Below, piece after piece: positions 50,032 to 59,060 of a stretch of DNA of 64,000 bases. Each line of letters starts with the position of its first letter. Within the stretch, counting starts at the first letter, position 1. A model generated the notes under the pieces. The model worked only from the letters and a program-made list of their open reading frames with translations. It did not search any database and was not told the origin of the DNA. Source of the stretch: CALGFI01 sp963786805 (GTDB lineage Bacteria > Actinomycetota > UBA4738 > HRBIN12); contig CAWBAK010000002.1 of NCBI GenBank assembly GCA_963786805.1, positions 124,001 to 188,000 of the forward strand. The letters are read 5' to 3'. The translations under genes were made by a program, and so were the position numbers.

Positions 50032-50586
50032 GTGTCGTTCTGGAACGACCCCGACGGTCATCGGTACCGGGAGAGCTACTTCTCCGTCTACCCGGGCGTG
50101 TGGCGTCACGGCGACTGGATCAAGGTCACGGCGCGCGGGACCTGTGTGATCTACGGACGGTCGGACGCGACGCTGAACCGCGGCGGGGTGCGCGTGGGGA
50201 CGAGCGAGCTCTACCGCGTCGTCGACACGCTCCCCGGGATCCGGGAAAGCCTGGTCGTGGATACGGGACGGCTCGGCAGCGAGGGTGCCCTCCTCCTGTT
50301 CGTCGTCCTCGAGGATGAACGAGCGCTCGACGACACCCTTCGAGACACGCTCGTGAACGAGATCCGAACGCAGCTCTCACCCCGCCATGTGCCGGACCGG
50401 ATCCTCGCGGTGCCCGACATCCCCAAGACGCTGAACGGCAAGCGCCTCGAGGTGCCGGTGAAGCGCCTCCTCATGGGCGAGCCGCTCGAGGACGTCGCCA
50501 GTCCGGGCTCGCTGGCCGATCCCGAAGCGCTGCGCTTCTTCGCCGACCTCGCGCCGACGATCGGGACCACGAGCGAACGAGGCTAG
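50032..50586 (+). CDS. aacS: Acetoacetyl-CoA synthetase, C-terminal part (frameshifted gene)
   Basis: Continuation of aacS in the +1 frame. SFWNDPDGHRYRESYFSVYPGVWRHGDW and GRSDATLNRGGVRVGTSELY complete the adenylation domain, and IPKTLNGKRLEVPVKRLL carries the catalytic Lys region of the mobile C-terminal lid. The whole gene would encode about 658 residues, normal for AacS. The stop codon shares the palindrome CTAG with the stop of the convergent ygeW gene. Confidence 0.88.
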   Translation: MSFWNDPDGHRYRESYFSVYPGVWRHGDWIKVTARGTCVIYGRSDATLNRGGVRVGTSELYRVVDTLPGIRESLVVDTGRLGSEGALLLFVVLEDERALDDTLRDTLVNEIRTQLSPRHVPDRILAVPDIPKTLNGKRLEVPVKRLLMGEPLEDVASPGSLADPEALRFFADLAPTIGTTSERG

Positions 50587-51594
50587 GGCGCCATCGTGAG
50601 CGCCATCAACGCCTTGCCGGTGTGCAGCCGGTTCTCCGCCTCGTCGTACACGACCGATCGCGGCCCGTCGATCACCTCGTCGGTGACCTCGCTGCCACGG
50701 TCCGCCGGAAGGCAGTGCATGTACAGGGCGTCGGCCTTCGCGAGGCCCATGCGCCGGGCGTCGCAGATCCAGTCCTTGTAGCGCGCCGCGTCGGCGAGCG
50801 CGGCGGGTTCGTCGGTGAACAGGTCCAAGCGTCCCCACGACTTCGGGTAGACGACGTCGGCGCCCTCGAAGGCCGCATCCATGTCCTCGACGGTCGTGAT
50901 CGTGCCGGCGCCCTGCGCGGCCGCTTCCTCCGCGCGCTTGCGTACCTCCGGCATCAGGTCGAAACCTGGTGGATGGGCCAGCACCACGTCGATGCCGAAC
51001 CGCGGCAGCAGCGTCAGCAGGCCCTGCGGGACCGAGAGCGGCTTCGCGTACGACGGCGCGAACGCCCACGAGACCGCGACGCGCAGCCCGCGGAGATCCT
51101 GCCCTCGACGCTCGCGGATCGTCATGAGGTCCGCCAGCGTTTGCGTGGGGTGGTCTACGTCGCACTGCAGGTTGATGACCGGCGCCTCGGCCCACTTCGC
51201 GACCTCGCGCATGTACGCGTTGCCCTCGTACGGCACGAGATCGTGCCGGATCGCGAGCCCGTGCCCGTAGCGAGACAAGATGATCCCCATGTCCTTGGGA
51301 CTCTCGCCGTGCGCGATCTGCGTCTTCTCGGCGTCCAGGAAGTGGGCATGGCCGCCGAGCTGCGTCATCCCTGCCTCGAAGGCGTTCCGCGTTCGCGTGC
51401 TCTTGTCGAGGAAGAGCATGAACAGGGTCCGGTCAGGGCAGCAGCCGGTGGGGCTCGCCCCGCGCGAACCGGGCCTTGAGATCGCCTGCCAACGAGATCG
51501 CCTCGTCGATCTCGGCCGTGCTCCAGTCGAGGGTCTCGATGTAGTCGCGTCCCTTCAGATCCCAAGCGTACTCCTTGTCCGCACGCTTCGCTGC
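50583..51594 (-). CDS. ygeW: YgeW-type knotted carbamoyltransferase (frameshifted gene, start unclear)
   Basis: Carbamoyltransferase related to ornithine carbamoyltransferase. FLDKSTRTRN (carbamoyl phosphate site), QIAHGES, INLQCDVDHPTQTLADL, WAFAPSYAKPLSVPQG, VVYPKSW and MHCLPAD follow E. coli YgeW closely as I remember it, and differ from ArgF. YgeW is part of the purine degradation cluster; its acceptor is not established. Intact frame from 51419; the preceding 55 or so codons (DYIETLDWSTAEIDEAISLAGDL) are in another frame, separated by one extra base in CCC-TGA-C at about 51436. No ATG, GTG or TTG is found before DYIET. Last gene of the operon. Confidence 0.82.
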
Positions 51595-51599
51595 TTAAG
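51584..51599. repeat. Diverged copy of the pckA-downstream repeat core
   Basis: CTTAAGCAGCGAAGCG (minus strand) matches 14 of 16 bases of CTCAAGTAGCGAAGCG, the core of the 27-base repeat at 40788-40849. It lies exactly between the xdhA stop and the ygeW coding region. With 16 bases the match could be chance. Confidence 0.3.
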
Positions 51600-51601
51600 C
51601 G

Positions 51602-53990
51602 CTACTCCTTCTCGATGAGTGATTCCTGGCCGAGATCCGCGCCGAAGTACTTGGGCACCGGTTCCTGACCCGGGACCTCCGGCACCGCGGGCCACGGTGC
51701 CGCCGCGGGTTCGCGAAGCCCGACGACGTCGTCGGGCTGCACCGGCGCCCGGTTCAATGGGAGGCCGGTCGCGTCGCGCATCGCGGCGACGATCGCGGCC
51801 GTCGAGACGATCGTCGAGATCTCACCGACGCCCTTGGCTCCGTACGGAACGTCGGGTTCGGGATCCTCGACGATCGCGGTCACGACCGGCGGCATGTCGA
51901 GCATCGTGGGGATCAGGTAATCCGTGAACGACGCGTTTGCGATGGCCCCGTCGCGGAGGAGGATCTCCTCCATCACGGCGAGCCCGAGCCCCTGCGCGCT
52001 GCCGCCCTCGCTCTGTCCCTCGACGCCCTGCGGGTTGATGGCCTTGCCGACGTCCAGGGCCGAGGCGAGCTGCACCACTCGGACGAGGCCGAGATCCTCG
52101 TCGACCTCGACGACGGCGCGCTGCGCCCCGAACGCGAACATCACGTGGATGTCGCCCTGACCCTTCTCGTCGAACCGACTCGTATCGCGATGGTGGAACG
52201 TGCGCGTGGCGGCGATCGGTTCGTCGAGCAGATCCACGAGGCCGGCGATCGGAACCCCGTCGTCGAGGACCTGGCCCGCTCCGAGCGAGAGCTCCCCCTC
52301 GGGCTGAAAGCGGGCGATGGCACGCGCGAACACCTCCTCGGCGATCGCCCGGCAGGCCATCTGGACCGCCCCGCCCCCCATGAAGGTCTGACGCGACGCG
52401 CTCGTCGAGCCCGCGGAGTCGACCTGCGTGTCGGCGGCGTGCAAGAGGACGTCGTCGATGCCGAGCTCCGTCCTCGCGACCTGCGTGATGATCGTCGAGA
52501 AGCCCTGGCCGCACTCGACCCCGGCCGTGTGGACCTCGGCGACCGGACCCCCGACGCCCGCCGAGAGCGTCACGCGCGCCTGGTGGAAGTCGTCGAACCC
52601 GTCGCTGTACGCCACGTTCTTGAAGCCGACGGCGAACCCGACACCGCGTTTCAAGCCCTCGCCGTGCCCGACGTTGCCGGCGCCGCCCGGAAAGGTGATG
52701 GGGTTGCGCTGCGCGGCCGGCTCGGGATCCGGCGGCAACGGGATCTCGAGCGCCGCCTGCACCACCTCGCGGAGCGGGGCGCTGCCGCGGATCGTCTGTC
52801 CAGTCGGCAGGACCGATCCCGGCGCTACGACGTTCCGCAACCGCAGCTCGACCGGGTCGATGCCGAGCTCCCGGGCGAGCTTGTCCATGTTCGCCTCGTG
52901 CGCGAAGCACACTTGCGGCGCGCCGAACCCCCGCATCGCTCCGCAGGGCGGGTTGTTCGTGTACACGGCCGTCCCTTCGAGCAACGCGTTGGGGATCTCG
53001 TACGGCCCGGCAAGGAAGGTGGTCGCGTTCGCGATCACGGCCGTCGTCGACGACGCGAACGCGCCACCGTCGACGACGATCCGTCCCCGCGCGGCGACGA
53101 GGCGTCCTTCGCGGGTGGCGCCGGTGCGGAGCCAGATCCGCGACGGATGACGGTGCACGTGGGCAAGGAAGGATTCCTCGCGCCCGTACGACATCTTTAC
53201 GGGCCTTCCCGTGTGGAGCGCGAGCATGCAGGCGTGGAGCTGCATGTGGAGGTCCTCACGGCTCCCGAACGCGCCGCCGACCCCCGCGAGGGTGAGGCGG
53301 ACCTTCTCTTCGGGCAGGTTCAGTGCGGGCGCGATCTGTTGCCGGTCGACGTGCAGCCACTGCGTCGAGACGATGAGGTCCACGCCTCCGTCCTCGGCCG
53401 GGATCGCCAGGCCGGCCTCGGGTCCGAGCGCCGCCTGATCCTGCATGCCCGTCTCGTAATAGCCCTCGACCCAGACGTCCGCGTCGGCGTCGGGATCCCC
53501 GTGCTCGATCCGGACGTGGCGAAGGATATTCCCCCAGTCGTGGAGCTTGGGTGCGCCGGGGTCCAGCGCGGCGACCATGTCCAGAACGGGGTCCAACACG
53601 TCGTACTCGACGTGGATCTTCGCCGCGGCCCGCTTGGCCAGCTCGAGCGTCTCGGCCGCAACGATGGCCACGGGCTGTCCCGCGTACAGCACGAGGTCCC
53701 AAGGCAGGACCGGCTGGTCGGAGAACTCGAGCCCGTAGGTCTTCTTCCCCGGCACGTCCTCGTGGGTGAGCACCGCGTGGACGCCCGGGCTCGCAACCGC
53801 CTGTGCGAGGTCGATCCGCCGGATCCTCGCGAAGGGATGCGGGCTGCGTAGCGTCGCGCCCCACAGCATCCGGTCGTGCCACAGGTCGCTGCCGTAGGCG
53901 AACGAGCCCGTTCACCTTCGGCACGCCGTCGACGCGCCGAACGCTCTCGCCGATGATCCCCCGCGTGCGCTCGCGCGTGCGAAGGCTCAT
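51602..53990 (-). CDS. xdhA: Xanthine dehydrogenase-family molybdenum-binding subunit (frameshifted near 53903)
   Basis: Large molybdopterin subunit of a three-part hydroxylase with XdhB and XdhC. LRSPHPFARIRRID, GVGGAFGSREDLH, NPPCGAMRGFG, GVECGQGFSTI and the catalytic Glu in PYGAKGVGE are present. About 795 residues if the shift is ignored. The N-terminal 30 codons (ATG 53990: MSLRTRERTRGIIGESVRRVDG) and the rest are in frames one base apart; the intact part runs 51602-53869. ATG overlaps the stop of the deaminase gene (ATGA). Substrate is likely a purine or related N-heterocycle. Confidence 0.87.
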
Positions 53991-55357
53991 CCGGTCTCGG
54001 CGATCCGTCGCGCGACGCGGTGGCCCTCGCGCACGATCTCGTCCTCGTCCGCCGTGACGAGACGGCCGTCTCGAACCACCGGACGCCCCTCCACGAGGAG
54101 ATGCCGAACGCGCTCCGATGCCCCCATGAGGAGGCCGGCGACCGGGTCGGCCTCGGCGCCGACCTGCGCGAGTCCGTCCACCGCGAAGAGCGCGACGTCC
54201 GCTCGCTTGCCCCGCTCGATCGACCCGGTGTCGTCGCGGCCGAGGATCTCCGCACCTCCCCGCGTCGCCAGACGGAGCGCCTCGCGATCGCTCAACCCTC
54301 GCTCGGGACCCGCGGCGCGCGAGACGAGCATCGCCTGACGGATCTCGCCGAACAGGTCGCTCGCCTCGTTCGAGGCCGGACCGTCGACGCCGAGGCCCAC
54401 GCGGGCGCGTTCCTCGAGCAGGCCGCGAACGGGAGCCACGCCGGCCCCCAGGCGCAGGTTCGACGAAGGACACGACGCGACACCGCTCGAGGTCTCGCCG
54501 ATCCGGCGGACGTCCTTGTCGTCCAGATGGACGCCGTGCGCGAACCACACGTCCGGACCCACCCAGCCCCAGTCATCCATCAGCTCGAGCGGCCGCCGCC
54601 CGAAGCGCTCGACACAGAAGCGCTCCTCGTCGAGCGTCTCGGCCAGGTGCGTGTGGAGCAGCACGCCCACCCGGCGAGCGAGCTCGGCGCTCTCGCGCAT
54701 CAGGCGCTCGGTGACGCTGAACGGCGAGCACGGCGCGATCGCGATCCGCAGCATCGCGCCGGGCGACGGGTCGTGGAACCGCCGCACGGCATCCTCCGAC
54801 CGCTCGAGCGCCTGTTCCGTCGTCTCGACCACCGAGTCCGGCGGCAGCCCTCCGTCGGCTTCGCCCAGGTCCATCGAGCCGCGGCACGGATGGAACCGCA
54901 TGCCGAGCGATTGCGCCGCCTCGATCTCGACGTCGAGCAGGTCGCCGATGCCTTTCGGGTGGATGTAGTGGTGGTCCGTCGTCGTCGAGCACCCGGCGAG
55001 CGCGAGCTGCGCGAGCCCGGCGCGCGCCGCGGCGTGCACCCACTCCGCGTCGACCCCTGCCCAGACCGGGTACAGGGCGACGAGCCAGCCGAACAGACCC
55101 TCTCGCCCCGCGCGCGCGCGGGTGAGCGTCTGATACAGGTGGTGATGGGTGTTCACGAGACCCGGAAGGGCGATCGTCCCGCGCCCGTCGATCCGCTCGT
55201 CGGGCTCGGCCGGGGGCGCTCCGGTACCCACCCACGCGATCACGCCGTCCTCGATCAGGATCGACCCGCCCGCGATCTCCGTCCCCGCCCCGCCGGCCGA
55301 GACGTCGTCGTCGACCGTGACCACGAACTCGCACGAGTCGAGCAGCACCGTCGTCAC
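53987..55357 (-). CDS. Amidohydrolase, 8-oxoguanine deaminase-like
   Basis: 456 residues, amidohydrolase fold. Metal ligands: LVNTHHHLYQTLTRA (HxH), LLHTHLAETLDEE (His), FAHGVHLDD (His) and GVDGPASNE (Asp). NTHHHLYQTLTRA and PSSNLRLGAG are typical of the 8-oxoguanine deaminase/TrzN-AtzB branch rather than of guanine deaminase. 8-oxoguanine deaminase yields urate, which fits the purine operon. GTG 55357 overlaps the xdhC stop (GTGA). Confidence 0.82.
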   Translation of the reverse strand: MTTVLLDSCEFVVTVDDDVSAGGAGTEIAGGSILIEDGVIAWVGTGAPPAEPDERIDGRGTIALPGLVNTHHHLYQTLTRARAGREGLFGWLVALYPVWAGVDAEWVHAAARAGLAQLALAGCSTTTDHHYIHPKGIGDLLDVEIEAAQSLGMRFHPCRGSMDLGEADGGLPPDSVVETTEQALERSEDAVRRFHDPSPGAMLRIAIAPCSPFSVTERLMRESAELARRVGVLLHTHLAETLDEERFCVERFGRRPLELMDDWGWVGPDVWFAHGVHLDDKDVRRIGETSSGVASCPSSNLRLGAGVAPVRGLLEERARVGLGVDGPASNEASDLFGEIRQAMLVSRAAGPERGLSDREALRLATRGGAEILGRDDTGSIERGKRADVALFAVDGLAQVGAEADPVAGLLMGASERVRHLLVEGRPVVRDGRLVTADEDEIVREGHRVARRIAETG

Positions 55358-55827
55358 GAGATCGCCTCTCGCCGGCGCTCGGCGGCGAGCGCCACGGCGT
55401 CGAGGATCTTCTGGTAGCCGGTGCAACGGCACAGGTTCCCCGAGAGCGCCTCCCGAACGACCACCTCGTCCGGTGACGGATCGCGATCGAGCAGGTCGGT
55501 CACGGCGACGACGAGCCCGGGGGTGCAGAACCCGCACTGCACCGCACCGGCCTCGACGAACGCCTCCTGCACCGGATGGAGCCGGTCGCCGTCGGCCAGG
55601 CCCTCGACCGTGCGCACCTCGCGCTCGTGGGCCTGCGCGGCGAGGACCAGGCACGAGCAGACGAGCTGCCCGTCGAGCCACACCGAGCACGAACCGCATT
55701 CGCCCTGGTCGCACGCGTTCTTCGAGCCGGGGAGGTGGAGCTCGTCGCGCAGGAAGTTCAGGAGGCTCGACCCCTCCCACGCATCGGCCTCGCGCCACTC
55801 GCCGTTGACCGAGATGCGGATCAGCAC
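55354..55827 (-). CDS. xdhC: [2Fe-2S] subunit of a molybdenum hydroxylase
   Basis: 157 residues carrying both iron-sulfur centres: CDQGECGSCSVWLDGQLVCSC (plant ferredoxin type) and CGFCTPG with NLCRCTGY. It passes electrons from the Mo centre (XdhA) to FAD (XdhB). Start GTG 55827, four bases after the xdhB stop. Named after E. coli xdhC. Confidence 0.92.
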   Translation of the reverse strand: MLIRISVNGEWREADAWEGSSLLNFLRDELHLPGSKNACDQGECGSCSVWLDGQLVCSCLVLAAQAHEREVRTVEGLADGDRLHPVQEAFVEAGAVQCGFCTPGLVVAVTDLLDRDPSPDEVVVREALSGNLCRCTGYQKILDAVALAAERRREAIS

Positions 55828-55831
55828 CGGC

Positions 55832-56713
55832 TCATCCGACCATCGCTTCGTCGGCGCGCTGATCCATCGCCCAGCCGAGCGCCCGGCGCGCGAGCACGTG
55901 GACGGCGCGGAGCCGGTATGCCGCGGTTCCGCGGACGTCGTCGATCGGCCGCGCGGCCGCGGCCACGCGCTCGGCGAACGCCTCGGCGACACCGGACGCG
56001 AGCGGCGCCGCGAGATCGTCCCAGGCACCCGCCCGCTCGAGCTCCCCCGCGAGGAAGGTCTCGGCTTCGGCGGTACGCACCGCCGTGGGCGCGACCGCTC
56101 CGAGCGCCACGCGGACGGTCCGTTCCGAAGGGTCGAGCGCGAAGCACAGCATCGCGATCGAGATGACCATCGCGTTCCGAGTCCCGACCTTCGAGTACGA
56201 CTGCGGGCCGTCGAGGTGACGCCACCGGGCGCCCAGGATCAACTCGTCCGGCGCAAGCGTGGTCTTCTTCACCCCGACCACGTACTCGTTCCACCGAACC
56301 CATCGCTCGCGGCCGCCCGCGGCGACCAGACCGATCTCGGCGTCGTGCGCCGCGAGCACCGGGATGCTCTCCCCGGCGGGCGAGCCCGTGCCGAGGTTGC
56401 CCCCCACGGTGCCGCGGTTGCGGATCTGCGGCGACCCGACGCCGCGCGACGCCTCCCCGAGCGCCCGCAGCTGCGGCAGCTCACGCATGATCCGCGTGTA
56501 CGTGACGCCCGAGCCGAGGAACACCCGGCCGTCGTCGAATCGCCACTCCTGGAGCTCGGGGATGCGCGAGATGTCCAGGAACGCCTCCGGGCGGACCTTG
56601 CCGAAGTTCATCTCGACCATCAGGTCGGTCCCGCCGGCGATCGGTACCGCCTCGGGGTGCGCGGCGCGAAGCTCCAGGGCCTCCTCGAACGTCCTCGGGA
56701 GGAGGACGTCCAT
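55832..56713 (-). CDS. xdhB: FAD-binding subunit of a molybdenum hydroxylase
   Basis: 293 residues of the CO dehydrogenase flavoprotein/XdhB type. VPIAGGTDLMVEMNFGKV and GTVGGNLGTGSPAGE bind FAD. It reoxidises the hydroxylase and hands electrons to NAD or another acceptor. ATG 56713 overlaps the stop of the luciferase-like gene (TGATG). Confidence 0.92.
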   Translation of the reverse strand: MDVLLPRTFEEALELRAAHPEAVPIAGGTDLMVEMNFGKVRPEAFLDISRIPELQEWRFDDGRVFLGSGVTYTRIMRELPQLRALGEASRGVGSPQIRNRGTVGGNLGTGSPAGESIPVLAAHDAEIGLVAAGGRERWVRWNEYVVGVKKTTLAPDELILGARWRHLDGPQSYSKVGTRNAMVISIAMLCFALDPSERTVRVALGAVAPTAVRTAEAETFLAGELERAGAWDDLAAPLASGVAEAFAERVAAAARPIDDVRGTAAYRLRAVHVLARRALGWAMDQRADEAMVG

Positions 56714-57729
56714 CAGAAGACCCCGCCCTCGAAGGCGTCGATCATGGCCCGGACGTCGTCGCCGAGCGGGTACAGCACGGGGCACGTGCATCCGGCCTCG
56801 ACGTACTCGCGCACTTTCGCGCGGCATTCGTCCGCTGTGCCGGACGCGGTGATCATCTGCACGACCTCATCGGGTACCAGAGCCATCGCCTTGCGGATCT
56901 CTTCCGGGGTGGCGGGCCACGTCAACACCTTGGCGATGTCGTCGAGCAGGGACTGGTCGACGCCGCTCGCCTTCCCGATGTGCGGCTGCTGGCCCAGGTA
57001 CTGCGTGACGAGCTCGCGGGAACGGTCGAGCGCCGCATCTCGGTCCTCGTCGAGCGAGCACACGACGAGCTGCGGGCGGTCGATGTCCTCGACGATGCGG
57101 CCGGTCTTCGCGGCGCCGGCGGCGAGATGCTCCATCGCCGACGCGTTGTACGCGGGACTGACGAGATAGTTGAGCAGGACGCCATCGGCGATCTCGCCGG
57201 CGAGCTCCATCATCTTCATCCCGGTCGCGCCGAGATAGATCGGGACGTCCCGCGGAGAGCGATCGCCGTGCACGATGTCGATCTCGATGTCGTCCACGTC
57301 CACGAAGTCGCCGTGGAACGAGACGTTCTCCATCGCGATCAGACGGCGAACGGTCTCGATGTACTCGCGCATCGCCGCCAGCGGCCGTTCGCGCTTCACG
57401 CCGACCTTCGTCGCGAGCGGCTCCCACCACGCGCCGATCCCGAGCATCACGCGGCCCGGCGCGAGGTCGTCGAGCGTCACGAAGGTGGCGGCCATCAGGC
57501 CCACGTTCCGCGTCCAGCAGTTGACGACACCGGAACCGATCTTGATCCGCTCGGTCGTCGCGGCGAACGCGGCCATCGGGACGGTCGCCTCACGCACGAG
57601 ACGGCTCTCCGCCTGCCACACGGCCTCGAACCCGTGCTCCTCGGCATGCTGCACGTAGCGGATCCCGTCGGGGATGGGGTGCGCGTCCTGGAGGTACAGC
57701 GCGACTCGGCCGTCGGACCTCACGCCCAC
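56713..57729 (-). CDS. Luciferase-like (LLM) oxidoreductase, probably F420-dependent
   Basis: 338 residues, TIM-barrel luciferase-like fold as in methylene-tetrahydromethanopterin reductase (Mer) and F420-dependent reductases. GFEAVWQAESRLVREA, IKIGSGVVNCWTRN, LDDLAPGRVMLGIGAWWEP and DVPIYLGATGMKMMELAGEIADGVLLNYL are Mer-like. Cofactor F420 rather than FMN is inferred from that resemblance and from cofC at 45371. The gene lies between ssnA and xdhB with overlaps of four bases or fewer, so it belongs to the operon; I know of no LLM enzyme in the standard cluster. Confidence 0.85.
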   Translation of the reverse strand: MGVRSDGRVALYLQDAHPIPDGIRYVQHAEEHGFEAVWQAESRLVREATVPMAAFAATTERIKIGSGVVNCWTRNVGLMAATFVTLDDLAPGRVMLGIGAWWEPLATKVGVKRERPLAAMREYIETVRRLIAMENVSFHGDFVDVDDIEIDIVHGDRSPRDVPIYLGATGMKMMELAGEIADGVLLNYLVSPAYNASAMEHLAAGAAKTGRIVEDIDRPQLVVCSLDEDRDAALDRSRELVTQYLGQQPHIGKASGVDQSLLDDIAKVLTWPATPEEIRKAMALVPDEVVQMITASGTADECRAKVREYVEAGCTCPVLYPLGDDVRAMIDAFEGGVF

Positions 57730-57733
57730 CGGG

Positions 57734-59060
57734 TCAGTTGCCTCCCTCCGGCGTGAAGGGATGTGCGCCGATCTCGTCCATCCGGCGCCACAGACGTTCG
57801 GCGACCTCGCGCGAGCGCCCGCGCAGCTCGCGATCGTCCGTCCGCGTGAGCCGCCGGTCGCGCACGACGAACTCGCCGTTCACGAGGACGTCGCGCACGT
57901 CCCTTGCCGACAGCCCGAACACCCAGTGGCCGCCGAGGTTCTCCGACGAGATCGGGGTCGGCGGGTCGTAGTCCAGCACGACCAGGTCGGCGGGCGCCCC
58001 GGGCTCGATCCGTCCGAGGAGCGGCTCGCCCGTCGCGGCCGCCGCCAGCCGTCCGGACGCCGCCACCCGCGCGACCGCCCACTCCGGGCCGACGGACGGG
58101 TCGGACTCGCGAGCGCGCAGGTACGCCACCCGGGATTCGGCGAACAGGTCGCCGTCGAACCCATCCGTCCCGAGCGTGAGGCGGTTGCCGAGCGCGGCCA
58201 CCGGAGCCTGGCCGACGCGGTTGTTCATGTTCGAGCGGGGGTTGTGCGCGACCCAGGATCCGGCCGCGTGGATCAGGCTCGCTTCGCGCTCGTCGATGTG
58301 CACGCAGTGCGCGAGCACGGATCGATCCGAGAGCGCTCCCGCGTCGGCGAGCCGCTCGACCACCCGCCGGCCGAAACGCGCCTGCGCATCGCGCTCGTCG
58401 GCGGCGTCCTCGGCCACGTGCACGTGGATCCCGGTGCCGAGCTCGTTCGCGAGCTGCACGCAGCTCGCGAGGGTCTCCTCGGACAACGTGAACGACGCGT
58501 GTGCACCGACGAGCTGGGAGGAGAGCGGGTGCTTGCGCTCGGAGAACCGGCGATGCTCTTCGAGCCCTGCCGCGGCGCGCTCGGGACCGTCACGGTCGGT
58601 GACCTCGTAACACAGGACCGAGCGCGCGCCGACCTGCTCGAGCGCCGAGGCGACCTGATCCAGGGAATCCTCGATCGCGTTCGGCGAGGCGTGGTGGTCG
58701 ACGACGGTCGTGGTGCCCGCCAGCAGCGCGTCGGCGCCGCCCACCCAGGCCGAGAGCCAGACGGCCTCGGCGTCCAGAGCGCGGTCGAGCCGCCACCAGA
58801 CGCGCTGCAGGATCTGCACGAAGGTGCTGGGCAGGTCCAGCCGGTACGGCATCCCACGTGCCAGCGCCGAGTACAGATGGTGGTGGGCAACCACGTTGCC
58901 CGGGATCACCAGGCAGCCCGAGCACTCCACCCGCTCGGCGTCCGCCGGCGGGGTGTCCGCGGCGACGCACCCGCCCCTTCTCCACCAGCACGTCCCGGGT
59001 CGTCACCGTCGGTGGTTCGAGCGACGTCACGACCGTGCCGCCGGTGAGAAGGACGCTCAC
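57734..59060 (-). CDS. ssnA: SsnA-type amidohydrolase (frameshifted near 58967)
   Basis: Amidohydrolase of the selenium/purine-metabolism SsnA group. VIPGNVVAHHHLYSALARGMPY, GTTTVVDHHASP, HVHVAEDAADE, LAHCVHIDERE and NPRSNMNNRVG agree with SsnA and the ATZ/TRZ metal site. The reaction is unproven, presumably hydrolysis of a purine ring-opening intermediate. About 441 residues; GTG 59060 overlaps the upstream stop (GTGA). The first 32 codons (VSVLLTGGTVVTSLEPP) and the rest are one base out of frame at CGGGTG-C-GTCGCC; the intact part is 57734-58930. Confidence 0.83.

Noticed and set aside
51425..51445. TGA in ygeW read as selenocysteine or readthrough
   Set aside because: The frame beyond the TGA is nonsense; only the +1 frame continues the family sequence.
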